Shown here: piece by piece, positions 31,485 through 43,984 of the stretch
Position numbering within the stretch: position 1 is the first letter of the stretch
How the letters are laid out: every line of letters starts with the position of its first letter
Assembly: GCA_963691655.1 (NCBI GenBank)
Contig: OY829326.1
Location: 82,267,235 to 82,331,234, forward strand
Direction: 5' to 3'
DNA length: 64,000 bases
Source of the DNA: Toxonevra muliebris
Taxonomy: Eukaryota; Arthropoda; Insecta; Diptera; Pallopteridae
The notes under the pieces: model-generated
Seen by the model: only the letters and a program-made list of their open reading frames with translations
Databases searched by the model: none
Told to the model about the DNA's origin: nothing
Made by a program: the position numbers and the translations under genes

Positions 31485-31933
31485 TTAAAATTTTGGGAAC
31501 ATATTTCTCAATAGTTTTACTAACAATTTATGAAATAAAAAAAATTGATTTTTTGAATCGTCTAACCCTATTTCCCCCTTAACCAAAGCTTGTAACTTAA
31601 CTTCATCTGAGACTTCTGAAGTAACAATTGGATATGGAAGCAATTCATTTGTTTTGCTTTCTTCAGTCTGTTGTAGCTTGGAAAGCAATTAGGGTAGATT
31701 GAATCCACAGCTGATCGTAAAACGTAGTATTTTTCCACCGATAAATCTAAATCATAGAACAAAGCCAGTGCTTTGTTAGTTGAGATCGACTTGTCGTTCG
31801 TATTATTTTTATTTTCCGTTTGTACTTTTATTGCAGCACTTGTTATTTCCTCATGCTGATATGCTCTAAGTAAGTTTCCCATCCATCGACGTTTTGTTTT
31901 CTCAGATGCATCTTCATACCGAACTTGATTCAT
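31485..31933 (-). pseudogene. Transposase remnant, probably Transib N-terminal region
   Basis: The minus strand encodes YEDASEKTKRRWMGNLLRAY, then LALFYDLDLSVEKYYVLRSA and IYPNCFPSYNRLKKAKQ. One frame over it continues TNELLPYPIVTSEVSDEVKL. This order ('..S.rtKrRr', '..lsl..Y..lR....', 'YPsYn.v..AK', 'yp....v.e....v.Lq.L') resembles, from memory, the region before the catalytic core in Transib/RAG1-type transposases. The frameshift lies near 31640. The catalytic acids would lie further left but are not present in recognisable form. The N-terminal part may continue upstream towards 32200 across stops. Confidence 0.5.
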
Positions 31934-32790
31934 ACTGCCGCTTGTGACAGATTTCTATGGAACCAGCAATTAATATATTAAGGAACTAAAAAAAAAGAAT
32001 CTTGCGTCATCCAAATCCGATTGAAAATTTGGTTCGCGACAAGCATGATGCTTTCCCTCAAATCTCACTTTCATCCTTCCAACTTTACTACACTTTTCAG
32101 AAATTTTACGAATAACATGTTTCAGGTCTTTTCCTATGGTATCGCTTTTATTTGATATTCCTATATGATTTGTGACAAATTTTCAACAGCAGCAAGCCTC
32201 TTTGTGTACTTGAGGCTACTGTTGCTTAGCCAAACGTAGAAAATTTCTCTTATTTTTTATTGAAGGTGTTACTATAAAAAGTTAAATAAAACAAAAAAAA
32301 TGCAGATAGAAGCAGGTAAAATTTTTAATTATCATTCTACACACTAGCGTTAATATTTTTGTATGAATAACAAAAAGGGGTTCTTGGGTATTTTTTTTTA
32401 CTTTACTAAACTTTTTAGTTAAAATTTATTTTTATATATTTACCAACTCACTTTCAAAGTAACGGTATTCATCATGTGTTTCTGATATATGAACAAAAAA
32501 GGGATGCTAGATTTATGAAATCTTAGGCTTTTAGAAAATGCCAAACTTGCCCCATTTTCATAATTTAAGAATTAAGCAAAGCTCAACTAACTAAGCAGAT
32601 AAAAATGAAATAATAGCAAATAAAATTCCGAGTTTAACAGCGTCGTGTGGCCGTATTAACCAAAATTTTAAAAAAATTATTTTTGTATTGTCTTTGTCAA
32701 CAATTTTACTTTAAAATTGCATTATTACTTTTATAAACTTATGACTTAATTTTTTATCGATTTTGGCAGCACTCGTCACACTGTGCGTCG

Positions 32791-33540
32791 CGTTCATTCA
32801 ACTATGATTTTTCTTAGTGTAATACCGAAGAAAACAATTATTTTGTAAGGCCGCGACTTTTCCATCTCAACCTGAAAAAAGGTTCCTTTCTCCCATTTGT
32901 AAGAGGAAATGAAAAATTCAACAAAAATCAAAAGAGCATTCCCACATGTCCTACAACTTGTGGTCAACAGGCTTCAAAGGGCCCTATGAAATATGGCCCC
33001 AAACTCAAAAGTGAAAAATAGTCCCAAAAGTGGGGCCATTTTTCAATATGCAATATTACCCCAACATACAAATTGAAATATGGCCCAAACAAAAATGAAA
33101 AAAGGCCCCAACATTTTTCTTCTCAAATATTATTTAAAATTAACAAAAACATTAATTGTATCATCTATCTTACATTTACAAAAAGGACAATTGTTGCTTT
33201 CCATATTACTAGCAAGTGAAGTGGCCTACAATTTAAAGACGAAAGAGGAACAAATTTTCAAGAGGAAATTATGACAACAATTTTTTTCAGAAAACAAAAG
33301 CGATTTACCACTTTTTTTTTGCGAATAAATTTTCTTTATTCATTATTATACAGTACTGTTCAGATAAAAGTTACCAGCATATAAAACTATGAATTATTTC
33401 TATTAGGTTTAGTTTTTTCAAATTCGTAAGCACTTATTCTTCATTTTCGGTTTAAAACTCTTTTTTTTAAAGCGATCTTAGTATGCATTGCAAATCTTGT
33501 CATCGTTTCGTTTTTTAATTTTGTTGTAATTTACGTTTAA
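32791..33540. other. Unassigned sequence with repeated GGCCCCAA motifs
   Basis: ATGGCCCCAAA-type motifs recur at about 32990-33115 and again at about 34850-34880, on both sides of the Tc1 relic. No gene is seen. Confidence 0.35.
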
Positions 33541-34649
33541 GTGTGGTCAACATGTGTGACGTTGAGGAAAGAAAATTATTCATCGAGGGAGATTGCACGA
33601 CGGATAGGATGTAGCCACGTCACTATCCTTAAGTTACATAAAAAATTTGATGCCACGAAGACAACGAAAAGGTCCCCAGGGACTGGAATAAAGAATAAGA
33701 AAACCACGAGCAGAATGGATGAATTTAAAAAATTTTAAGCCTTAAGTCTCGATTTTTGTCTTCAGGAGTTGAGCTCTGAGATGAGAGAAAAATTTGGAGT
33801 AAACATTAGTGCTTGTACAGTACGTAGAAGATTGGTGGATGCGGGCTTACGAGCAAGGAAGCCAAGAAAAAAAAAACAATTTTGAACACAAAAATGCGTG
33901 TTGCTGGGCTGGATTTTGCTAAGCAATATGCAAATTGGTCTCAAAATTATTGGAGAAGATTAATTTTTACGGATGAGTCAAAAATAAACCTCAACCAATC
34001 TGATGGTGTCATGTACGTTCGCAGGAGAATGCACGAAGATTTGGACCCCAAGATCATGATATCTCGGAGCAGATTTCCACCGAGTTTTATGGTTTGGGGT
34101 GGCATTTCATATTACGGCTGTAGCGACCTGGCATATATTAACGGTACTCTTAATGCTCAAGGGTACATCGATATCACAAAAGAACTTTTGGAGCCAGCAA
34201 TTGACGCCTTGTTTCCAGTAATGATCAATCCAATATTCCAAGACGATTCTGCGCCATGCCATAGAGCGAAAATTATTTTTTAATAACAATTAAATTTACA
34301 CCAATTAAAATTTTTTTGTATGGTAGGTAAAAGAATATCTGCAGAAAGCTGGTATAAAAACGTTATCATGGCCTCGAAATAGTCCCGATCTAAGCCCCAT
34401 TGAAAACTGTTGGGCATCCCTGAAAAGACATGTGGTTAAAAAGAACCCAAAAAATAAAATGGAGTTGAAGTCGGCAATAACCGAGGCTTGGAATGTATAA
34501 ATTAAGCTGGACTACTACCAAAAGTTAATAAACTCCATGCCAGACAGAATTTTAGCCGTTATGAAAGCCCGAAGTGGTAATTACTATAATATAATACTAA
34601 TTTACTTGTTTTTGGTTATATTATGGCATGTAAAACAATGCTTGAAATA
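33541..34649 (+). pseudogene. Tc1-like (DD34E) transposase, interrupted
   Basis: The N-terminal helix-turn-helix (YSSREIARRIGCSHVTILKL) is followed by a stop near 33736, the second domain (ISACTVRRRLVDAGLRARKP), a frameshift in an A run at about 33867-33877, and then FTDESKINLNQSDG (first Asp). QDDSAPCHRAK (second Asp) follows, and after a 50-60-base insertion (about 34272-34325) SPDLSPIENCW (Glu). Without that insertion the second and third acids are about 34 residues apart, as in Tc1. Fewer lesions than the other Tc1 relics suggest a younger copy. A possible left end lies near 33351 but no matching right end was found. Confidence 0.8.
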
Positions 34650-36026
34650 AAAAAATATATTTTGTGTAAAAAACTCAATTTAATGCTTTTATGTTCATCA
34701 TACGCCCCAATTGGAAATTCGGTTAAGTTCTCTAAAACGGAAACAGTTACTGGAAACGCTAATTTTTCAACTAGAATGTAAATTTTTATGAACAATAACA
34801 GTTTAAATTTAAAAAACTTTTGGGCCTTTTTGCAAAATGAAAGATCACCCCAAACAAAAAAAGGAAAAATGGCCCCAAAACAATTGGAACTGGTACCAAA
34901 TTTTCGTGTTGTTGTAAATAATAGAATATTTTGCGGTGATTTTTCTCTTTTGATTTTGGGGCTGTTTTCAGCATTCAAGCTGCATCCCTAAGTGATTAAA
35001 TGATAACAAACTTAGTACGAGAAAAGTTTTGGCTCTCACAACGCTTACTTGAACGAGCGATCGAGAAAAATTCGATTTCCAAATTTGCGATTGACAGAAG
35101 GAAACTTTAAATTTTGTCCCTATATGAATCGACACTCGCAAACCAAAATTTGTAATAGTTGATTAACAGCTTCAAGAGATAGCGCAAGTGTTCCATCTCT
35201 CCCGGAATTACCCTACATAAATATATTATTTATTTATTTAAATATGTATTTTTTTAAATACATATATTTTATTAGATAGTATCAACCGATATATCGGCCA
35301 TACCTAGTGTGGCATAAAAGCTAATAAAGCAGTTTAATTTTGATAATTTGTCCCGGGATTAGATAAAATATAGATGGCAACCCTATTCGTATGACATGGG
35401 GATTTCAATCTGTCATATGAGTGAGTGTCTTGAAACCGACGTCAAGCCAAAGCTGCTGAATGACGGACCAATGTTGTAAGATCAGTCTGCCATCAAAATT
35501 TCTGTTGATACTCTCTATACTTATCTACACAAACACGACGTAGTACACGTATATAACACATGAGAGGAAAGCAGCTGTATGCAATCAAGCTCTCTCACTA
35601 AATCACATGAGATAAAACTGTGAGATGTCGACTCTCTGCATGATTGTATGTAGCCGATCCCCATATGGCCTCATAACTACGCTTCTTATTAGTTTCATTT
35701 GAGTGCAACAATGCGATTTCCTTTGCAAAATTTTCGATTTACCCTCGCTAAAGAAGTTTCACTTCAAAAATCTGTGTTTTAGGAAAATCTGAAAATAAGC
35801 ATGTCTCGGTTACACGCTTGCATAAATTTCATGGGATGCATTTTGTGTATTGCGTATAACTATAAAGCATGGCGGGTAAATAAAGATACAAAGTAGAGAA
35901 AAGTATAAACTAAAAGTGATATTCAGGAAAAAATTCAAAGGATTGTGGGCCTTAATATTAACATTAATATAGAATTAATCCACCTTTTTCGAATAATATT
36001 AAACACAATAAATTGTAGCGCACAGA
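34650..36026. other. Unassigned sequence
   Basis: No gene is supported. A weak inverted pair (ATGGGGAT at about 35396 and ATCCCCAT at about 35657) bounds a 270-base stretch that could be a degenerate MITE. The T/A-rich tract 35215-35275 is low complexity. Confidence 0.3.
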
Positions 36027-36028
36027 TA

Positions 36029-36937
36029 CACTTAAAAAAAGATTGATATTTTTGTAATGTTATTTTCAATGTAAAAACAAAACTGTTAGTTTTACGGCAA
36101 AAAATATCAGATTGATCTGTTTTGTGTTGTATATCATATTGACAATAATTCGACTGTAAAATCAAATTACATTGTAATGTCAAATTATAATGTTAAAATT
36201 ACATTAAAAATGTTCTCATTACTTAATACGTTTTTCATGTAAAATTGATATTATTCTATGTAAATTTAACATTAAAAATGTAAACAGGATAGTATAGCAT
36301 TAAAAATTAAGACTGGTAATACTTTTTGAATAAATATAACATAAAAATTTAAACTGACAACACTTTTTAATTCTGAAATAGCTTTGCGTTTCGTATGGTG
36401 AGAGTAAACGTATCTATTAATTTGCAGTCACAATAAGAGTTTAAATAAAAATAGTGTGAAAAAAAATTTGTGAGAAAGTGTTCAAATAATAATAAAAGAG
36501 AATAAAATGAACTAAAACGTGTTTTAAAAATTTTACTTTTTCGGAACTATTTACGTTTATATATTATTATTTATAATTATTATTACCGAAATAAAATTAT
36601 ATGAAATGCAAAAAACTTCTTTATTGTGTTTTATTTAACATTTCAAGTTTTCAATTCTACGTTAAATTTATATTAAATTTACTTTTTGCAATATCAGTTA
36701 CACATTGTTGTCATCCCAATTCAACATTATTGTCATATCAATATTACATTAAAATAATGTATTTCTTTTACATTTTTAATGTTAAAATTGCATTATTTTC
36801 GCATCATTTATACATTTTTCAGTAATGTTATAATTACATTTTGTAATGTTAATTTTGATATTTTTTAATGTTAGCTGAATATTGTAAACAAAAAATGTTA
36901 TTTTTACAGCTGTTTCATGTACTTTTGTTTTTGAGTG
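36029..36937. mobile_element. AT-rich MITE-like element with CACTYAAAAA ends
   Basis: CACTTAAAAA and (reverse) CACTCAAAAA ends are flanked by TA. The interior is full of TAATGTAA/TTACATTA-type motifs in both orientations, which can fold extensively. No coding content. Confidence 0.45.
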
Positions 36938-36939
36938 TA

Positions 36940-37295
36940 GATACTGATTTTGAACAATATTATAGTATGCAGTATTGGAAACTGAGGAATTGTATATAAA
37001 ATTGTATAATTGGTACAATATGTCCACAAAATACTTCTGCATGGTAGCAAAATTATTTCATTCGCTGCCTTGTAAATAGGAATGCTCACTGAAGAAGCAC
37101 AGGAAGCTCGAATGAAGGGCTATCGGCAATATTGTCCAAGCCATTTCTGAAAGGACGATTTGGAAGCCATTCCCGAAAAATGCGATAGTTCCAAACAAAA
37201 AAGAAGCGAATTGGCAGTACATTATGATGTACAAAAAATTTACTAATTCAGCAAGGATCTGAAATACTTTTCAAAACAGCATTATATTTTTAACT
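36940..37295. other. Unassigned sequence
   Basis: No gene seen; AT-rich spacer between two small elements. Confidence 0.3.
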
Positions 37296-37303
37296 GAAGA
37301 TAT

Positions 37304-37697
37304 TAGAGATGAGCTTAGCAGTTACTTTTTGGTCACCAGCGACTTGGTGACAGCGACCAAGGTCGCTGATTAAGTAAGAAAGGATAGCCGAATCAGATAT
37401 GACATACAAATTTTTATTAATATTATTATTATCTTCTAATGCAAAAACTAATAAAAAGAAAACAAAAGATAAATTTATAATAAAATATGAAAGAAAAACA
37501 AATGCATAAACTTACTTTCTTCTTTCAAGTATAAAAAATTGTTGAAAATTAAAGATTCACTAGGAAAAGCTTGAAATATTGAAAGTGACCGCAGCTCTCA
37601 GTCACCACTAACATACAGTGGTCGCTAGTAGCTACTACAGTGACTTAGAGGTCGCTTGTATAAAGTCACCGGTATCTATATATATATTTCATCCCTA
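37304..37697. mobile_element. hAT-type MITE, 394 bp
   Basis: Ends TAGAGATGA and (reverse) TAGGGATGA are flanked by a perfect 8-base duplication GAAGATAT (37296-37303, 37698-37705). Subterminal repeats of GGTCGCT/AGCGACC and GTCACC occur near both ends. Confidence 0.78.
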
Positions 37698-38071
37698 GAA
37701 GATATCCAGTTTATCCAATACTTATATTGTCTCAGTGGACAATTTACAATTTTTTGGTGCATTATAAAAAAAATCAAAAACTTTACTAAAATTGTTCATT
37801 TTTGGACCAAAATTTTGAAGTGTATATTTGCTCTGCATAATAAATTGGAAATTAGGAGTTTTTTAAAAATGCACCAAAATATTACGCAAGGATAGAAATC
37901 GGAACCGTTTCATTTTTCGAAACCGCAACCATTATATTCATCTGAAAAAGAACGAAACAGAACCGATTCAAACACTTGAACCGAGGAGAGAGGATGGGCA
38001 TCGAAATTATTCCTAAACAAATGTGCTTAATGTATTTAATCGGAAGGTCTGCCGAAAAACAGAAATCAGCA

Positions 38072-38692
38072 ACAACAACCATGAATAATTTTTTCCAACA
38101 TATACGTTTCAAATATGGCGAACAAACATGCACAACACTGAAACACTACAGTAAATTAAATAAACGATTAACTAAATTAAAATAACAACTTAAATTTTTG
38201 CTAGAATGCAGAAGAAACGAACTCTTACCAAAACATTTGACAAATTCTACCAAAAATGTCACGATAAATACAACATCATATAGAATACAACGACAAGTGG
38301 AAAGAGCCAAACAATTCTTCCTCAAGAAAATGCTGAACATTGAGATTGCACAAACCAATATGACCATCAAAACAACAAGAAACTACATATACCACACAGA
38401 ACTTGAAATGAAAAACACTCTTAACAACAAAGAACACATTACCTACATTTCTAAACAATATTTTGCTTCAGTAAAACTAGCAAAAAGTATTGAAAAGATA
38501 CAGTTGTGAAAAATGAAAGAGTTAAAAAAGATAACTATTGGCAAGCTTGGAATATATAAGAATGATAGTTGGTTTGTCAATAAAACAAGCATAGAATTCC
38601 CCGAAGACGTTGGATGGTTACTTTCGCTTGGAAGAAAATTTACGCTTCCTACAACCAAAAACACATTCACACCAATATACATATAATAGCTG
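38072..38692 (+). pseudogene. Penelope-like element, N-terminal coding part
   Basis: One frame runs through two stops (about 38183 and 38507). It reads NNFFQHIRFKYGEQTCTTLK, then CRRNELLPKHLTNSTKN and FPEDVGWLLSLGRKFTLP, the last resembling a conserved block upstream of the reverse transcriptase in Penelope-like elements. The coding sequence is broken at 38692 by the R1-clade LINE and resumes at 43983. Confidence 0.75.
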
Positions 38693-39438
38693 GGGCCGGG
38701 CTCTAGGCCACCATGGGGGTCGCAGGTGGCGGATAGCGAAATGACCTAAAGATATTTAGGCTAGCTGCGAATAAGTCATGAGATAAATAAGCAGTCCCCG
38801 ACCATGAGCGACACACTTGTTGGGCGCGGTATAAAAGCCAGCATGACCCGAAGATGAGTGTGTGACAGAGGCGATCAGACACCGCCTCTCTAAACAAAGT
38901 GTCCCCCCTACTTTGCACAGGCATGGTAGGAAGAAATAAACCCAGGAAACGTCAGCCTCATACGAGCAGTTGTCTTGGTCAGCGTCTGTCTCCAGATTAG
39001 GGGCGGCTGCAACAAAACCTGGCAGTAGGTATAAACTGCATTAAGACCGAGCCCAGTAAGGTCTTAATCACGGCGTACTATAAACACCATATATGATATA
39101 GAAGATCTTGGGCTGACGATTGTGGTATTCTGCGACCTCAATATACGAGAGTGAAATCTTGTAGAAATGGCTTTCAGGCTAATGCCACAATCGCCTCCGT
39201 CCCCCTAAAACCATGGCAGGCCTCGAAATACGATTGAAGTTAGTCACCATTAAGTTGGTGGTGTAGGTCGAGATGTAATTTTCCTCGTCAACACCGATCT
39301 GGCACTGAACACAGGACCCCATAAGGGCTTGTGTCAACCCTTGCATGGCCTCCCTGCACTGCATAGACAACCATGGGATCTAAAAGTGACTATACATAAC
39401 TAACAGAGATAACGACTTCGAGTTGGGACCCAATTAAA

Positions 39439-40821
39439 ATGAATAATGTAACAATAAACAAAATAACAGAAAAAAACACAGAAAATCCAAAAAAAAAAAC
39501 AACAGAAGACAACGCAGTAGTGATAAATCCATTCAAAAGAAGCGGTATCCCCCGGTCTCCAAACCGGATGGCCACCAACGATATCGCACAGAATTCCGGT
39601 GAAAAGGCATCACGAACAGGAGACGGTACTGTGAAGTATATATCGTTTCTCAAACTGAGCGAACAGATAAGGAGTCTGGTAGAAATGATGGAGGATGGGA
39701 AAAGGCGTTCCGTCCACCAACCGATGCGGGATGCTATCGATAGTATCAGAGCGTTCTACGAACTGTGCGCCATTGAGCAGAAAGATGACGAAGCCAAAAA
39801 GGTAATAAGAAAGAATAATTTCTCCCAAACATCACCATGGCTCAAGCACAGAGAAGAACAGAAAAGGAGGCAACCAAGTGACGTGGAGACACCTTCTCCA
39901 AAACGCACGCAGTCCCACAAGCGGGAGAGGATTCAACCTAAACAGGGACCAAGAATCGAGACCCCCAAAGCAACGATACCAGCAAGAGCTGAAATAATAA
40001 CGAAGGCTCAGACAACATCAGAAGGCTATATAGCGCAGGAGACAGTGAAATCGAAGCAAAAGAAGGGTTGGACAAAGGTGAACTCTAGGAAGAAGAAAAG
40101 GGATAGAAGTACAAGGCCCAAACCAGATGCCATAATTATTGCGGCCACCGAAGGTACCACATATGCCGACATTTTGAGAAAAATTAAGAGTGATGATGCA
40201 CTGAAGTCATTGGGCGAAAGTGTGACATCCATGCGCAGGACTGCGAAAAATGAGCTGCTGCTGCAACTTAAGCGTGCGCCGGAACAGAGCGCGGTGAAAT
40301 TCCAAGCTGATGTGGAGGGAGTGCTAGGAGAGGCGGCCAAAGTCTCAGCGAAAACTCACTCTATCACGATCCAGTTGAGAGATCTCGATGAGATTACGAC
40401 CCCAGGAGAGATTTGTGACGCAATACATGACCAATGTGGCATCCAGCGTCCGGACGTAGGATCGATCCGCGGCATAAGAATGGGGCAGCAAGGTACGCAA
40501 ACAGCTTATATCAGTCTGCCAGTGGTGGACGCCACAAAGGTTTTAAAAATGCAGCGTATACGAATAGGTTGGGTATCTTGCCGAATACGTGATTGTGTCT
40601 CGCCGACACAATGTTACAAGCGTTGGGGCTATAATCATGTGGCGCATAACTGTAAAGAGGAAGTTGACCGCCGAAACCAGTGTAGGAAATGCGGTCAAGA
40701 AGGTCATCACGCTGCAAATTGTAAAAATGCACTCAAATGCGTTCTATGCGAAGGTAACCATGCAGCTGGCAGTTCCACCTGTCCCGAACACCAAAAGGCG
40801 GTAAAGAAAGTGGGACGATGA
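39439..40821 (+). CDS. LINE ORF1 protein (Gag-like, CCHC zinc knuckles)
   Basis: This 460-residue RNA-binding protein has a Lys/Arg-rich N-terminal half and a C-terminal block of three zinc knuckles: CYKRWGYNHVAHNC (a Trp replaces the second Cys), CRKCGQEGHHAANC and CVLCEGNHAAGSSTC. R1-clade ORF1 proteins end this way. It should form ribonucleoprotein with element RNA. The frame is fully open from the ATG at 39439. Its stop overlaps the ORF2 start in the tetranucleotide ATGA (40818-40821), which suggests coupled translation of ORF2. The Trp substitution in knuckle 1 may weaken zinc binding. Confidence 0.85.
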   Translation: MNNVTINKITEKNTENPKKKTTEDNAVVINPFKRSGIPRSPNRMATNDIAQNSGEKASRTGDGTVKYISFLKLSEQIRSLVEMMEDGKRRSVHQPMRDAIDSIRAFYELCAIEQKDDEAKKVIRKNNFSQTSPWLKHREEQKRRQPSDVETPSPKRTQSHKRERIQPKQGPRIETPKATIPARAEIITKAQTTSEGYIAQETVKSKQKKGWTKVNSRKKKRDRSTRPKPDAIIIAATEGTTYADILRKIKSDDALKSLGESVTSMRRTAKNELLLQLKRAPEQSAVKFQADVEGVLGEAAKVSAKTHSITIQLRDLDEITTPGEICDAIHDQCGIQRPDVGSIRGIRMGQQGTQTAYISLPVVDATKVLKMQRIRIGWVSCRIRDCVSPTQCYKRWGYNHVAHNCKEEVDRRNQCRKCGQEGHHAANCKNALKCVLCEGNHAAGSSTCPEHQKAVKKVGR

Positions 40822-43771
40822 AAGTCGTTCAGCTTAATCTAAACCACTGTATCGCAGCACAAGATCTCTTGCAGCAAACGATTATCGAGCTACACTTTGA
40901 TCTTGCTCTTATATGCGAACAACATCATAATAGTAGTAGCTGTGATTGGAAAACGGACGCATCCAGCAAAACTGCAATATGGACCACAACTGGCAAAGCA
41001 TACCAGAGTAGTGCAGTAATTGCACATACGGGCTTTACATGGGCTAAGGTGGAAGGTGTGTATTTTTTCTCCTGCTACGCTCCTCCAAGTTGGGAGTTGG
41101 GCCAATTCGAGCAAATGGTCATGGAAATGGTCTCTGAGGCTAGAATGAGACACCCAACAATCATATCCGGTGATTTTAATGCCTGGTCAACAGCATGGGG
41201 CAGCAGAAACACAAACCCTAGGGGTAGAGTTCTCATGGAGTGTATGGCTACACTGGACGTTGTACTCCTAAACGACGGGCAGCACACATTCGAGGCTGGC
41301 GATAGGCGGTCCGCCATAGACCTGACATTCGCACACAGCACTATCGCGCATCACATCAAGTGGAGTGTTGCCAACTTCTATACGCACAGTGATCACCGAG
41401 CCATCGTCATTGAACTTAAAACAGCAAAGCGGCATCCTATAACCATGGCACAGACAAGGGGTTGGAAGCATCGACTTTTCGATGAAGACATTTTTCTGCT
41501 AGTGTAGGAGGAGGGCGACATGACTGACAACGAAACCTATATTACGGCAGAAGAAATTACTAGGCGTCTTCGTAAGGCATGCGATGCTGCTATGCCCAGA
41601 AGAACTCAAAGGCCAAATAGAAAGTCAGTATATTGGTGGAATGAAGAAATCGTCGAGTGCAGGAGGTGCTGCAGTCGAGCGCGCAGGAGAATGCAACGTG
41701 CGCGAAACCGCCCAATCTTTGATGAGCTGCACACTGAGTATAAGATGGCCCGTAGTCGGCTAAAAAATGTGATCCGAGCAAGTAAGGATGCTTGCTTCAA
41801 AAACCTGCGGGAAAATGCCGACATCGATCCATGGGGTAAAGCATACAAGGTTGTCATGAGCAGGGTTAGGGGTCCCAGACCAGCACAACCATCAGATCCG
41901 GTACTCCTGGGAAATGTGATTACCACACTGTTCCCACCATCTGGAGAGAGTCCAGATTACCAGCCCACGGAAATAGGCGAAGTACCGGCCGTAACCATAG
42001 AAGAAGTTCGTCAAACGCGGAAAAAAATGGGAGACAACAAAACACCAGCGTTAGATGGTATACCCAATATTGCTCTTAAAGCAGCAATCCGAGCGGAACC
42101 AATAACTTTCGCAAAACTATTTACAACGTGCCTCAAAAAGGGCGCATTTCCTGCAGTATGGAAACGTCAAAGGCTTGTCCTGTTACTCAAACCAGGCAAG
42201 CAACCAGACCATCCTTCTGCGTACCGACCACTGTGCATGCTCGATTCCCTGGGAAAGATGCTTGAGCGGATAATCGTCAACCGCTTACAAGAAACTCTTG
42301 AAAGCAATGAGGGCCTATCTGTTGCGCAATTCGGGTTCCGGCGAGGAAAATCGACTGTCGACGCTGTGAAAACGGTTATGGATATAGCACGCGATGCAAC
42401 AAGTGGAATAAGATGGAGGTGGGGCGACAAGAAGTACTGCGCGGTAGTAACCCTTGACGTCAAGAACGCCTTCAACACAGCAAGCTGGCCGAGGATTATA
42501 GATCACTCACAAATATGCATACACCTACATACTTAGTGAAAATCATTGCAAATTACTTTAAACACAGAGTGCTGCTGTACGACACAGATGACGGTGTGAG
42601 GCAGTACAGTGTATCTCGAGGCGTTCCACAGGGTTCGGTGCTAGGACCTACATTATGGAATTCAATGTATGACGGAGTACTGAGGGTTAGCCTTCCTGCA
42701 GGCACCAAGCTGGTGGGCTATGCGGACTACATTGCACTGGTAGTAGTCGCAAAAACAACCGACAAAATCCAGGAGCTATGTAATGAAGCAACATCTGAGG
42801 TCATGAGGTGGCTGAACAGCGCAGATCTGCAGCTAGCAGCCGAAAAAACAGAAGCTGTCCTTTTGAGCACTCGAAAAGTGCGTGAGGTCTTCACGTTCAA
42901 AGTTGGTGACCATGAAATTATCTCCCAGCCGCATATCAGATACCTTGGAGTACGTATCGACACTCGAATGTCCTTTAAGGATCATCTGACTGCTGTGAAT
43001 GATAAAGCTGCAAAAGTAAATGGAGCCCTATCACGTATTATGACGAATATAGGTGGACCACGCGCAAGTAAACGGAAGTTGCTGGCAGCAGTGACAGCTT
43101 CCATCGTTCTCTACGCTGCTCCGATTTGGGTTGATGCAACGTATAAGGCCACGTACATGTCGGGCATCCGGGCGACATATCGTCTGAGTGCACTTCGAGT
43201 GGCCAGCGGCTTTCGTACAGTGTCTGATGACGCGATATTGGTTATTGCGGGTATGCTACCAATAGATTTATTGGCGCGCGAACTCCAGCGCATGTACACA
43301 ATGGGTCCAGGAGCATCGAAAATAGATGAGAGAAGATGCAGTATGCATGAATGGCAGCAAAAGTGGGAAAGATCTGAGAAGGGGAGATGGACGTTTTCCT
43401 TGATTCCTTTTCTCGATAGATGGGTAGACCGCAAGCATGGAGAAGTCGACTTCTATCTGACGCAGCTACTGAGTGGGCATGGATGTTTTAAGCAATATCT
43501 CCATCGCTTTAAACACGAGGACGATCCGTTTTGCCCTAACTGCCCCTACGAAATTGAAGACGCTCGACATGTCATTTTACACTGTCCCCGCTTCACTAAG
43601 GAGAGAGCTGAAATCACTGAAGCATTCGGCGAAGCCCCAACAACAACGAACATGGTGCCCCATATGTGCGATACACCTCAGAAGTGGCAATCTGTTCAAG
43701 CAGCAGCAGCCAAAGTGATGAAAACGCTTCGATTAATTGAGCGTCACAGATATATGCAACGTGGACGGTAA
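40818..43771 (+). pseudogene. LINE ORF2 (endonuclease + reverse transcriptase), disabled
   Basis: ORF2 starts MKVVQLNLNHCIAAQ at the ATGA overlap. The apurinic-type endonuclease shows ALICEQ, SGDFNAWSTAWGS and YTHSDHRAIV. After an in-frame TAG at 41505-41507 the sequence continues in the same frame through the RT fingers (VVTLDVKNAFNTASW). A one-base frameshift near 42490-42510 follows, then SVSRGVPQGSVLGPTLWN. The catalytic YADD box reads YADY, so the second Asp is lost. A C-terminal CPNCPYEIEDARHVILHC finger is intact. Three independent lesions make it inactive in cis. Confidence 0.9.
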
Positions 43772-43941
43772 CAAACTTGACCGACCAAAATAATTACTGA
43801 CGATTGAGCAGAAATGCTCAGACGGCCTCCCGACGAAATACCTAACGGTGGTTCCGGGAGGAGCTTTCCGTCGGACGAGAGGAGATGTTTGGCGGATGAA
43901 AGTCCCGCACTGACTTTTGGCTTTTAATGCTTTTACTCCTC

Positions 43942-43982
<41 letters not shown>

Positions 43983-43984
<2 letters not shown>

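Larger units (their letters stand above)
30624..32785 (-). mobile_element. Transib-like DNA transposon with RSS-like ends
   Basis: Both ends begin with the heptamer CACAGTG and are flanked by the 5-base duplication CGTCG (30619-30623, 32786-32790). Transib elements are known for 5-base duplications at CGNCG-like sites, CAC-starting ends and a RAG1-related transposase. Left end: heptamer 30624-30630, 23-base spacer, then CCAAAAATA at 30654-30662. Right end (reverse strand): heptamer 32785-32779, 12-base spacer, then CCAAAATCG at 32766-32758. Inside is a minus-strand protein remnant. The 2,162-bp length is too short for a full transposase and the coding part is broken. Confidence 0.8.
38693..43982 (+). 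mobile_element. R1-clade non-LTR retrotransposon, near full length
   Basis: The element is flanked by a 14-base duplication of its target (ACATATAATAGCTG at 38679-38692 and 43983-43996) and ends in a poly(A) tract of about 37 bases. It has a roughly 745-base 5' leader, ORF1, an overlapping ORF2 and a structured GC-rich 3' untranslated region (43772-43945). Full length plus a clean duplication show target-primed insertion into the Penelope-like element. Confidence 0.92.

Noticed and set aside
35390..35665. ATGGGGAT inverted pair as a MITE
   Set aside because: Only 8 bases match and no target duplication is visible.
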